Source: SB21 sp964415295
Lineage (GTDB): Bacteria > CLD3 > SB21
Assembly (NCBI GenBank): GCA_964415295.1
Contig: CAYPYN010000002.1
Location: 186,001-250,000 of the forward strand
Direction of reading: 5' to 3'
DNA length: 64,000 bases
Position numbers and translations under genes: made by a program
The notes under the pieces: generated by a model
What the model saw: only the letters and a program-made list of their open reading frames with translations
Told to the model about the DNA's origin: nothing
The model's database searches: none
Shown here: in pieces, positions 1-6,787 of the stretch
Position numbering within the stretch: position 1 is the first letter of the stretch
How the letters are laid out: every line of letters begins with the position of its first letter

Positions 1-644
1 TTTCCGCCGCCCAGGATCGATCCTACCGGATCGGCGCCGACCACGATACATTGGGGATTATGTTCCTTCAGCCTTTTGGCGACACCGGTAATGGAGCCGC
101 CGGTACCTGCACCCATGACGATCATATCGACTTTGCCGTTGAGATCCTCGATGATCTCTTTGGCCGTCTCGCTGTAATGTACCAGCGGATTATTGGGATT
201 GGAATATTGGTCCAGAATATGGGCGTTGGGAAGTTCCCTTTGCAGCCGGCGGGCGACGCTGATATGGCTTTCCGGAGAGTCGAATGCGGCTTCCGTCGGT
301 GTACGGATGATCTCGGCTCCGAGGGCCTCCAGCACCACTTGTTTCTCACGGCTCATTTTCTCGGGCATGGTGATGATCACGCGGTATCCGCGCACGGCGC
401 CGGCCAAGGCGATGCCGATACCCGTATTCCCGCTGGTCGGCTCGATGAGCGTATCGCCCGGTTTGATGCGCCCTTCGCGCTCCGCCGCCTCGACCATGGC
501 TTTGCCGATACGGTCTTTGAGGGAGCCGCCGGGATTGAGGAATTCGCATTTGGCATAAAGATTACACGCGAGCTGTGCGCCGACACGGTTGAGTTTGACG
601 AGCGGCGTCCGCCCGATCACTTCGATGATATTGTTGAATTTCAT
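1..644 (-). CDS. cystathionine beta-synthase (N-terminal part, runs off window start)
   Basis: The minus-strand frame opens with ATG at 644 and is still open at base 1, so only about 214 N-terminal residues are present. It is a fold-type II PLP enzyme. The PLP lysine sits in 'GGSLKDRI' (K43) and the phosphate-binding/substrate loop is 'EPTSGNTGIG'. The stretches 'VRGYR', 'MPEKMS', 'DSPESH' and 'ILDQYSNPNNP' are much closer to cystathionine beta-synthase than to O-acetylserine sulfhydrylase, so I infer condensation of serine with homocysteine (transsulfuration). Whether C-terminal regulatory CBS domains exist cannot be seen. It starts 45 bases after the last roadblock gene on the same strand and may be cotranscribed. 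Cysteine synthase is the main alternative. Confidence 0.85.
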   Translation of the reverse strand, partial: MKFNNIIEVIGRTPLVKLNRVGAQLACNLYAKCEFLNPGGSLKDRIGKAMVEAAEREGRIKPGDTLIEPTSGNTGIGIALAGAVRGYRVIITMPEKMSREKQVVLEALGAEIIRTPTEAAFDSPESHISVARRLQRELPNAHILDQYSNPNNPLVHYSETAKEIIEDLNGKVDMIVMGAGTGGSITGVAKRLKEHNPQCIVVGADPVGSILGGG

Positions 645-689
645 GCTCTCTTGGGATGAGTTATACGATTAGAAGTTGATTGCGCAGCG

Positions 690-1097
690 TCAGAAAATAA
701 TCTCTTTCCTGGATATCAAGGACTGCAGGCGGTCGGTTTCTTCGAGAGATCGTTTGAGAAATTCGTTGGTCTTGCTCTTATCCTCGCCGAGAATAACAAG
801 GAAAGCGTCGGACAGCAATTGCGTGACAACAAAGACCCGTTTTGCACCGACCGTCACCGTGGTTTGAATATCCTCGGATGTACCGTTGGAGGCTTCGGAG
901 GCGGGTACGGTAAAGATCCGGCGGCCCTGATCGAGGAATACGGATGCAAATGAACCCAGTTGGGCCTCGGCGGTTTCGTCTTTCACATTGGACTGCAGCG
1001 GCAGACCGTCCGAGGATACGATCGCGACCGACGTGGCCGGAGCGATCTTTTCTATGTTGGCAATGACCTGATCGAAGAATTCTTTATGGGATATCAT
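690..1097 (-). CDS. roadblock/LC7 domain protein (second of tandem pair)
   Basis: A 135-residue cytosolic protein with the whole length occupied by a roadblock/LC7 fold. It has an N-terminal helix, then strands with 'SVAIVSSDGLPLQS', a central helix with 'LGSFASVFLDQGRRI' and a late strand 'RVFVVTQLLSDAFLVIL'. Bacterial roadblock proteins (MglB type) dimerise and act as GTPase-activating or scaffolding partners of small Ras-like GTPases. No GTPase gene is visible nearby, so the partner is unknown. Only 12 bases separate it from the upstream roadblock gene, which indicates cotranscription. The two proteins differ clearly in sequence, so they may form a heterodimer (inference). Confidence 0.8.
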   Translation of the reverse strand: MISHKEFFDQVIANIEKIAPATSVAIVSSDGLPLQSNVKDETAEAQLGSFASVFLDQGRRIFTVPASEASNGTSEDIQTTVTVGAKRVFVVTQLLSDAFLVILGEDKSKTNEFLKRSLEETDRLQSLISRKEIIF

Positions 1098-1109
1098 GAC
1101 GTACCTTCG

Positions 1110-1460
1110 CTAATTCACATGGGTTTTGAGTTCCTTGAGAACACAGGAAATGTCGTAAAGCACCAGACCGAGTTTGGCGCTGGTGGTGGTGAAAACAGTG
1201 AGCAGAGTATCTTTGCCCGCGCGGGTAATGATGATGAATCCGTCCTTTCCGTGGATGGAGATCTGCGACATCTCCCCCAGCATGGCGTCTTCCGCGCTGG
1301 TCTCTCCCTGATTGATCAAAGCGGCGGAGATGGCGGCCACTTTTTCGGCTTCAATATTGTCCGGAAGCAGCGATGCGATAATGAGACCGTCGTTGCTCAC
1401 AAGGGCCACGGCGCTCACGCCCGGCGTATCGTTTCTTAAGCGCTTGAGAATTTCTTCCAT
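1110..1460 (-). CDS. roadblock/LC7 domain protein (first of tandem pair)
   Basis: A 116-residue protein consisting of one roadblock/LC7 domain. The diagnostic pattern is 'GVSAVALVSNDGLIIAS' followed by the helix 'EKVAAISAALINQGE', and then a beta hairpin containing 'KDGFIIITRAGKDTLLTVFT'. This 'VSxDGLxIAS' form is closer to classical MglB-like roadblock proteins than its downstream neighbour is. It has no signal peptide or membrane segment. It lies directly upstream of the second roadblock gene and 122 bases downstream of the STAS gene. A role in polarity or signalling through a small GTPase encoded elsewhere is the family expectation, not something the sequence proves. Confidence 0.82.
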   Translation of the reverse strand: MEEILKRLRNDTPGVSAVALVSNDGLIIASLLPDNIEAEKVAAISAALINQGETSAEDAMLGEMSQISIHGKDGFIIITRAGKDTLLTVFTTTSAKLGLVLYDISCVLKELKTHVN

Positions 1461-1582
1461 TGTCCACCTGTCAAAATGAGTTTAACCGAAGGAGAGAAGT
1501 GATTTTTGAATGCGGCAAATTAACGAGAAAATCCAATAAAGTCAACATGCAAAAACCGCGGGAAACAGCGGTTCGGCGGCTG

Positions 1583-1948
1583 TCACGCCTCGGCTTCTTT
1601 GAAACTGCGGACGGCGGCCTCGACGCTGTCGTAGAACTCGAATACGCGGTCCAACTTGGCTATTTCAAACATTCTTGCCACCTTTTCATGCGCGCCGATG
1701 ATGCGCAGGTCGCCGTTCTCGGCATTAAAAATGCGGCGTCCGAGCAGAAGCGATCCGAGACCGGAACTGTCTATAAAATCCACTTCCGTCAGGTCCACGA
1801 TCACTTCGGTGATGCCGGCATCCTTCATTTTCAGGAATTCCTGTTTGTATAATTGCGAGATGCGGCTGTCCAGCCGGGCATCCTGGACGCGAAGGACGGT
1901 CACTTCGTCCACGTCTTTTTCCGTGAAATGAATTTGTTTTTCTTCCAT
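1583..1948 (-). CDS. STAS-domain anti-sigma factor antagonist-like protein
   Basis: A 121-residue single-domain STAS protein. The core motif 'DFIDSSGLGSLL' (about residues 57-68) carries the serine that is phosphorylated by anti-sigma kinases in SpoIIAA/RsbV-type proteins. It is preceded by the strand 'EVIVDLTEV' and followed by 'GDLRIIGAHEKV' and an acidic C-terminal helix. By family knowledge it would switch partners with a serine kinase/anti-sigma factor. No such kinase, phosphatase or sigma gene is in the window. It is on the same strand as the roadblock pair and the ABC ATPase, suggesting a regulatory gene group. The target may not be a sigma factor. Confidence 0.85.
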   Translation of the reverse strand: MEEKQIHFTEKDVDEVTVLRVQDARLDSRISQLYKQEFLKMKDAGITEVIVDLTEVDFIDSSGLGSLLLGRRIFNAENGDLRIIGAHEKVARMFEIAKLDRVFEFYDSVEAAVRSFKEAEA

Positions 1949-1993
1949 GACTTATTCTCCGTTTTGGGATCGGTGAAACGTTCCTCCGTTAGC

Positions 1994-2974
1994 TCAGCGC
2001 ACCAGATGACAACTCACGCCGTGGCCTCCACCGGCATCTTTGAATTCGGGTTCCGTCTCTGCACACTCCTTTTTTGCGACCGGACATCGCGTATGGAAAG
2101 CGCAGCCGCCGGGAGGCCGGTACGGGCTCGGCATCTCTCCTTTCAGAACCGTGCGCACTTTCCGTTGAGCCGGATCCGGCACAGGTACCGAAGACAACAA
2201 GACCTGCGTGTAAGGATGCAGCGGATTGACATACAATTCCTCCGCATCGGCGATCTCGACGATCTTTCCGAGGTACATCACCGCCACGCGGTTGGATATA
2301 TGGCGAACCACCGCCAGGTCGTGCGCAATAAAAAGATAGGACAATGCGAGTTGTTTCTGCAAATCCGACAAAAGGTTGATGATCTGCGCCTGGATCGATA
2401 CGTCGAGCGCGGAAACCGGTTCATCGCAGACGATGAAACGCGGCTCAACCGCCAAAGCTCGTGCAATGCCGATCCTCTGGCGCTGACCGCCGGAAAATTC
2501 GTGCGGATATTTATGCCTTTGCGCGGGTGAAAGGCCGACCATGTCGAGCAATTCGCCGGATCTTTTTGCCGCCCCGTCGCCTTCGGCCAGTTCGTGGAAC
2601 TCGAGTATCTCGCGCAGCATGGCATCCACGGTCAGCCGCGGATTGAGCGATCCGAATGGATCCTGAAACACGATCTGTAAATGGCGGCGGTACGGCCTCA
2701 ATTCACGCTGGCCCAGAGCCGTTATTTCCGTATTGTCATAAAGAACGCGGCCGCCGGTCGGTTCGATCAGCCGGAGCATACAACGTCCCGTGGTGCTTTT
2801 CCCGCAGCCCGATTCCCCGACCAAACCCAGCGTTTCGGATCTTTCGATATCGAAGGAAACGCCGTTCACCGCGCGGGCGGTCCGGACTTCTTTGCGGAAA
2901 AAACCTCTTTCAGAAACAAAATGTTTCTTCAGATCACGAACACGGATAAGCGGTTCGTGCAATTCCGGAGCCAT
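1994..2974 (-). CDS. oligopeptide/dipeptide ABC transporter ATP-binding protein (OppF/DppF type)
   Basis: A 326-residue ATPase with Walker A 'GESGCGKST' (53-61), the Q-loop 'VFQDPFGSLNPR', the ABC signature 'SGGQRQR' (161-167), Walker B 'FIVCDEP' (180-186) and a switch His in 'FIAHDLAVV'. The C-terminal extension with 'CAFHTRCPVA' and a further downstream Cys is the oligopeptide-transporter tail typical of OppD/OppF and DppD/DppF. The 'RAVNGVSFDI' start and a GFFRK insertion fit OppF. The matching permeases, OppD and binding protein are not downstream, so they must lie elsewhere or upstream on another strand. The exact peptide substrate cannot be read from the ATPase. Confidence 0.9.
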   Translation of the reverse strand: MAPELHEPLIRVRDLKKHFVSERGFFRKEVRTARAVNGVSFDIERSETLGLVGESGCGKSTTGRCMLRLIEPTGGRVLYDNTEITALGQRELRPYRRHLQIVFQDPFGSLNPRLTVDAMLREILEFHELAEGDGAAKRSGELLDMVGLSPAQRHKYPHEFSGGQRQRIGIARALAVEPRFIVCDEPVSALDVSIQAQIINLLSDLQKQLALSYLFIAHDLAVVRHISNRVAVMYLGKIVEIADAEELYVNPLHPYTQVLLSSVPVPDPAQRKVRTVLKGEMPSPYRPPGGCAFHTRCPVAKKECAETEPEFKDAGGGHGVSCHLVR

Positions 2975-3140
2975 GTAAAAATGATCTTGTTAGAAAAATC
3001 TCTATTCAAAAGTACGGCACGATCCACGAAAAGTCAAGCGGGCAAGGGGTAATTTTTTTTGAAGTGAGAAAATTTCTTTAGTTCACATAGGTTTATTCGT
3101 AACTTCCTATTACGTAAGCCGCCAATAAAAAATAAAAATA

Positions 3141-3155
3141 TTTTGTAATTTTCTT
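3141..3155 (+). promoter_or_regulatory. shared T/A-rich block (possible promoter element) upstream of propeller gene
   Basis: The run TTTTGTAATTTTCTT here recurs almost identically at 10314-10329, upstream of another exported propeller gene. In both places a hairpin begins 1-15 bases further on. Its position is compatible with a -10/-7 promoter element of an FCB organism, but no consensus is proven. Confidence 0.35.
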
Positions 3156-3169
3156 ACCAATTAAATACA

Positions 3170-3213
3170 CCATATGTAAAGAATCGGTTTGCAACTCATT
3201 TCTTTACGTATGG
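3170..3213 (+). promoter_or_regulatory. 5' leader hairpin before exported propeller gene
   Basis: Arms 3170-3183 and 3200-3213 pair over 14 positions with a single T·G wobble, around a 16-base loop. The right arm ends exactly where the Shine-Dalgarno sequence begins, so the stem could gate ribosome access or protect the 5' end of the mRNA. No T-run follows, so it is not a plus-strand intrinsic terminator. Confidence 0.6.
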
Positions 3214-3222
3214 GGAGGTGAT
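3214..3222 (+). promoter_or_regulatory. strong Shine-Dalgarno site for the gene at 3228
   Basis: GGAGGTGAT lies six bases before the ATG at 3228 and is complementary to nine consecutive bases of the usual 16S rRNA 3' end. It fixes the start codon choice. Such a complete site is notable because many other genes in this window have weak or no visible Shine-Dalgarno sequence. Confidence 0.7.
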
Positions 3223-3227
3223 ATAAA

Positions 3228-4508
3228 ATGATACGTAACAGCATTTTAATAATAAGTCTGATATTCATTACCTGGGGGATTTCCTGCGACTGGGGTGAAC
3301 GTAAAGATAATACCTGTGATGACGGCGAGATCAGCGCCGCTGATGCGGTGTGGTCGCATGGTGAAGGCGATCTGCAGAATAGCAAACGCGCATCGGGTAT
3401 TCGTCCAAAAGGCTGTATCACGGGCCCTCAGACGGCACCTCAGGTTCAATGGAGTTTTCAGATCGGCGGGCCCGGTCTATTTTCTCCTCCGGTCATAGAT
3501 GATGACGGAACGATATACATAGTCGGTGAATATCCGGGAGAAGTAATAGGCGGTGGTGTCCGTAAAGCTGGGATAATGGCTTTGACCCCCGCAGGAACTA
3601 TGAAATGGTTTTTCCAGATTCCGCTGGATGTTGGAACAGGTATTACATATTTCTACACTGAATCCGTAGCTTTGGATAAGAACGGTCTGATTTACTTTGG
3701 TGCTTGGGATTCAACATTATATGTAATTAATCCTAACGGTACTTTGAAATGGAAACATTATATCTCAGGTATACCTGAGTTTTCAAGCTCGAGTAGTCCA
3801 GTTGTAGGTGCTAATAACCTGGTATATGTTGCTTCACCGGATACAGTTTACTGTTTTGACTGCCACGGGAATATTAAATGGCGATATGCAATTGAAGAGG
3901 ATTGTTCGTATGCCTCACAGATCAGTTTGGGTCGAAAAGGTATTTATATAGGCTTATACAGAACTGGCATTTTAGCGATTGATTATCTTGGCTACAAAAA
4001 ATGGATTTATAGTGTTGATTTTCATGATCTTGATTTTGATCAAGGTATTATTATTGATGAACAAGAAAACCTGTACTTCAAAATCAATCACTTTGAAGTG
4101 CTTTCAATTAACTCTAACGGTCAGTTCCGCTGGAACGGAACAACAAGCGATTTGGCGGGACAGCCTGTCTTAAGAGGACAGTTTTTGTATCTTCCAGTGG
4201 GAAGAACGTTGTTTAAGATTGACAAGGATAGAAATGAAATTGCATCTTCTATCCTCCTAAGCAATTACATTTATTATTCAACATCACCGCTTGTAGACGA
4301 CAATGGGACCATTTATGTCGGAAGCATTGGCGGGTATGTTGATGCCATTTTTGAGGACTCAACTCTATGGTCCATGCAGTTTCTACCGTTCGGATCATTT
4401 ATTAACATTCGGACGTATCCTGCCCTTAGTAAAAGCGGAGCGCTTCTGATAGGAACCGCATGGACAGGAAATTCAAATGAAATATTTGGACTTTATGCGC
4501 TTAAGTAA
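3228..4508 (+). CDS. exported PQQ-like beta-propeller protein, probable lipoprotein
   Basis: A 426-residue exported protein. The N-terminus is a hydrophobic signal followed by a Cys at about residue 20 ('WGISC'), a plausible though imperfect lipobox. From about residue 75 onward it has repeating units of the PQQ-like propeller type: 'VQWSFQIGGPG', 'PPVIDDDGTIYIVG', 'GTMKWFFQIP', 'GLIYFGAWDSTLYVINPNGTLKW', 'NIKWRYAI' and 'DDNGTIYVGSIGG'. These are the W-containing blades of BamB-like or pyrrolo-quinoline-quinone-like folds. No catalytic residues are apparent, so binding or scaffold work on the cell surface is likely. It is separated by 12 bases from the next exported gene. Codon usage is A/T-richer than that of the neighbours on both sides, suggesting a distinct history. 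Confidence 0.75.
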   Translation: MIRNSILIISLIFITWGISCDWGERKDNTCDDGEISAADAVWSHGEGDLQNSKRASGIRPKGCITGPQTAPQVQWSFQIGGPGLFSPPVIDDDGTIYIVGEYPGEVIGGGVRKAGIMALTPAGTMKWFFQIPLDVGTGITYFYTESVALDKNGLIYFGAWDSTLYVINPNGTLKWKHYISGIPEFSSSSSPVVGANNLVYVASPDTVYCFDCHGNIKWRYAIEEDCSYASQISLGRKGIYIGLYRTGILAIDYLGYKKWIYSVDFHDLDFDQGIIIDEQENLYFKINHFEVLSINSNGQFRWNGTTSDLAGQPVLRGQFLYLPVGRTLFKIDKDRNEIASSILLSNYIYYSTSPLVDDNGTIYVGSIGGYVDAIFEDSTLWSMQFLPFGSFINIRTYPALSKSGALLIGTAWTGNSNEIFGLYALK

Positions 4509-4520
4509 CGGAGAATTACA

Positions 4521-5660
4521 ATGAAAACTTTATATGTAATTTTGTCTTGGTTGTTTCTATACTCTTACAACGCATATGCAGATTCAAGAGAGATGATGAT
4601 AATTATCAATGATGATGACACTTCGGGATATGAAATCAACTGGATTTCGATTAAACATATTCCTAGTGGCTTTATCCACTATGATGGTGATCTCCTTCCG
4701 ATGACACAGGAATCTCAATATGCCTCTCCAAATCCACACGCAGTTGGAGGCATTATGATCTTGGGAGCAGCCTATAACAGTAACTCAAATTCTGGCACCA
4801 ATGGAATTTTTGGTTACGGGCTTTATTACGTTGAAATAAGACGGTACAATGTACCTGTGGGTAGTTGTTATATTGATACAAGGGATTGCAATTATGGATA
4901 TGATTCATTAGGTGTGGAGAACCCTAGTCACGACGGATATACTGAACAGGATTTTGATTTAAGATTTACACCAAGTTCAAGTGGTCCAGGTAGTTTCAAA
5001 ATCAAGCTCAGACAAGGTATTAGAGTGTTAGAAAAGACTGGTGCGGGAACAGATACGTTAGAAATATGGGATTTGGCGGCTAGACAAAGATCTATTCAAT
5101 TTTTCCAAAACTTCCGGTTTCAAAATAATTCTCTAGATTCGATTGAAGTAAAAGTAGGGAACGTTTTATATAAATTAAAATCCTCAGACATGCTTCAGTT
5201 AGCTTTAGGTTCGACCGCAACTACGGTTACCGTTCAAAACCGGATACGCCTATTTCCTCCTCCATTACCCAACCTATATCTTAACTTCTCGTCTTGGGAA
5301 AACGGACAGCAATTCGATACCGTTAGGACTATTACTTCGTCGGTCAACCTGACATCGATTACCGCCAATTACGTTCTCAATTTTCAGGACTGTTCTATTG
5401 GAGGACCTTCTTCCTTTGTCTTTAGCTCCAATCATACCTATACCGCGTATCATCAGGTCTTGGGTCTGCCAACGGACTACGAATACTACTGGTATATCAA
5501 ATACGACAATAACGGCACATGGCAAGACTTGGGACAAGGGCCAAAGGAATATTCTTTTATTCCAATCCATAGTTCATTTGAACTTAAATGTTACCTCAAA
5601 GACAAAGTCTTTAATATCGGCGTCTGGTCTCCCGGGTGGAATACACGCCACTTACCGTAA
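4521..5660 (+). CDS. exported protein, N-terminal part of a frameshifted type IX cargo gene
   Basis: 379 residues with a signal peptide (about residues 1-20, ending 'NAYADS'), then a domain I do not recognise. The last ~90 residues hold a repeat, 'YWYIKYDNNGTWQDLG' followed by 'FELKCYLKDKVFNIGVWS'. The same repeat appears directly downstream in another frame ('DWWIKYDFNGTWQRLG ... FYIKCYVKTASDTIGVCS'). Reading stops at 5660 just after the out-of-frame switch near 5631-5640. I therefore read it as the 5' part of one gene spanning 4521-6544, broken by loss of one base. Alone it would lack a sorting tail. It lies 12 bases after the propeller gene, probably in the same transcript. Confidence 0.7.
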   Translation: MKTLYVILSWLFLYSYNAYADSREMMIIINDDDTSGYEINWISIKHIPSGFIHYDGDLLPMTQESQYASPNPHAVGGIMILGAAYNSNSNSGTNGIFGYGLYYVEIRRYNVPVGSCYIDTRDCNYGYDSLGVENPSHDGYTEQDFDLRFTPSSSGPGSFKIKLRQGIRVLEKTGAGTDTLEIWDLAARQRSIQFFQNFRFQNNSLDSIEVKVGNVLYKLKSSDMLQLALGSTATTVTVQNRIRLFPPPLPNLYLNFSSWENGQQFDTVRTITSSVNLTSITANYVLNFQDCSIGGPSSFVFSSNHTYTAYHQVLGLPTDYEYYWYIKYDNNGTWQDLGQGPKEYSFIPIHSSFELKCYLKDKVFNIGVWSPGWNTRHLP

Positions 5661-6544
5661 CCATCGACGGCCCGGGCGTCTTTACCAGTAAGATACTCCT
5701 TACCTACACGGCCATGCATCAGTCTTACAGTGGCGTAACCTACGACTGGTGGATCAAGTATGATTTTAATGGCACATGGCAAAGGCTCGGCGGCGGGCTT
5801 CAGACCAAGAGCATCATGTCCACGCCCGATCCGGCCTACAGTTTCTATATCAAATGCTATGTCAAAACCGCCTCCGATACCATCGGCGTTTGTTCTAACG
5901 AACACAGGGTCTTATACGATGACATACCTCAAATCGCCTTTTCAGGCGGTATGCAAACCTTAAACGATAATACCTATATTCAAGCCACCGATACCGAAAC
6001 CAAGTGGTGGCCGGTGCATGCGGATAGATTAACCTTAAGTCAAAAAATAGCGATCCTTCTTCCCATCGAAGAAACAATCAAAGAACTTACTCACAGGTTC
6101 CGGTGGAAAGAATCCGATCCTTTCATCGCAGGTAATGATTCGGCTTTATTTGACGAAACAACCAGTATGACCAAGGAAGGCGTGGAGGAACCGCTTCGGG
6201 GTAATAAAGAAATTGACAGAAGCAGGCTTTCCAAATCCGGTTCAAATAGCGAGACCTTAGTTCCTTATCGATTCGAATTAGGAGATAATTACCCCAATCC
6301 ATTCAACCCCAGTACTACGATCACCTTTGAGCTTGGTAAAGTCTCCGAGGTCAGGCTCACGATCTACAACGCTTTGGGACAGAAGGTCAGGTCATTAAAC
6401 GAAGGAACAAGATCGGAAGGCCGATATGATATGTATTGGGATGGAAAGAACGATCAAAACGTACAGGTTCCAAGCGGCATGTATATCTACCGCCTGGAGG
6501 CCGGAGAATTCACACAAAGTAAGAAGATGATGCTGGTGAAGTAA
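5636..6544 (+). CDS. C-terminal part of frameshifted type IX cargo gene, with sorting domain
   Basis: A 302-residue open stretch in a different frame from the preceding segment. It begins inside the repeat array without any signal peptide or ribosome binding site. It carries the second copy of the 'DWWIKYDFNGTW' repeat, a linker, and a C-terminal type IX secretion sorting domain: 'NYPNPFNPSTTITFEL', 'VRLTIYNALGQKVR', 'PSGMYIYRLEAGEF' and terminal 'KKMMLVK'. Adding one G to the GGG at 5634-5636 would join it to the upstream frame as ...SPG-VEYTPL.... The in-frame stop at 5612-5614 limits the shift to 5615-5657. Either the sequence has a base error or the gene is a fresh pseudogene. Confidence 0.75.
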   Translation: MEYTPLTVTIDGPGVFTSKILLTYTAMHQSYSGVTYDWWIKYDFNGTWQRLGGGLQTKSIMSTPDPAYSFYIKCYVKTASDTIGVCSNEHRVLYDDIPQIAFSGGMQTLNDNTYIQATDTETKWWPVHADRLTLSQKIAILLPIEETIKELTHRFRWKESDPFIAGNDSALFDETTSMTKEGVEEPLRGNKEIDRSRLSKSGSNSETLVPYRFELGDNYPNPFNPSTTITFELGKVSEVRLTIYNALGQKVRSLNEGTRSEGRYDMYWDGKNDQNVQVPSGMYIYRLEAGEFTQSKKMMLVK

Positions 6545-6563
6545 AAGTTGAATTAAGAAAAAG

Positions 6564-6606
6564 AGACGTGAGATGATATAATGGCCATCTCACGTCTTGT
6601 TTTATT
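6564..6606 (+). terminator. intrinsic terminator after type IX cargo gene
   Basis: A 12-bp perfect stem (6564-6575 with 6586-6597), a 10-base loop, and a T-rich tail (TTGTTTTATTTTT). It lies 20 bases after the stop at 6544. Confidence 0.85.
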
Positions 6607-6656
6607 TTTCATTCTAATCCTGACAAACTCAAAAACTCGGAATTCCAAATAAAAAC

Positions 6657-6684
6657 AGGCTCAACACTCTTCTCATTGAGGCCT
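6657..6684 (+). terminator. second, weaker stem-loop with T-run
   Basis: AGGCTCAA at 6657-6664 pairs with TTGAGGCCT at 6676-6684 with one bulged base, followed by TTTT. It may be a back-up terminator or a leader hairpin for the TonB receptor gene downstream. Confidence 0.35.
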
Positions 6685-6787
6685 TTTCCCTTGAAATTAT
6701 TTAATTTTTGTTTAGATTGAAGAAACATTCGTTCCGGTCGCGGCGTATAGCCTATCATCTTGCCAATGAGACCTGGAGTTCCGATCC

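Noticed and set aside
5636..6544. The sorting-domain segment as an independent gene starting at GTG
   Set aside because: It has no signal peptide or ribosome binding site, and it begins mid-repeat exactly where the upstream frame breaks; one split gene explains both pieces better.
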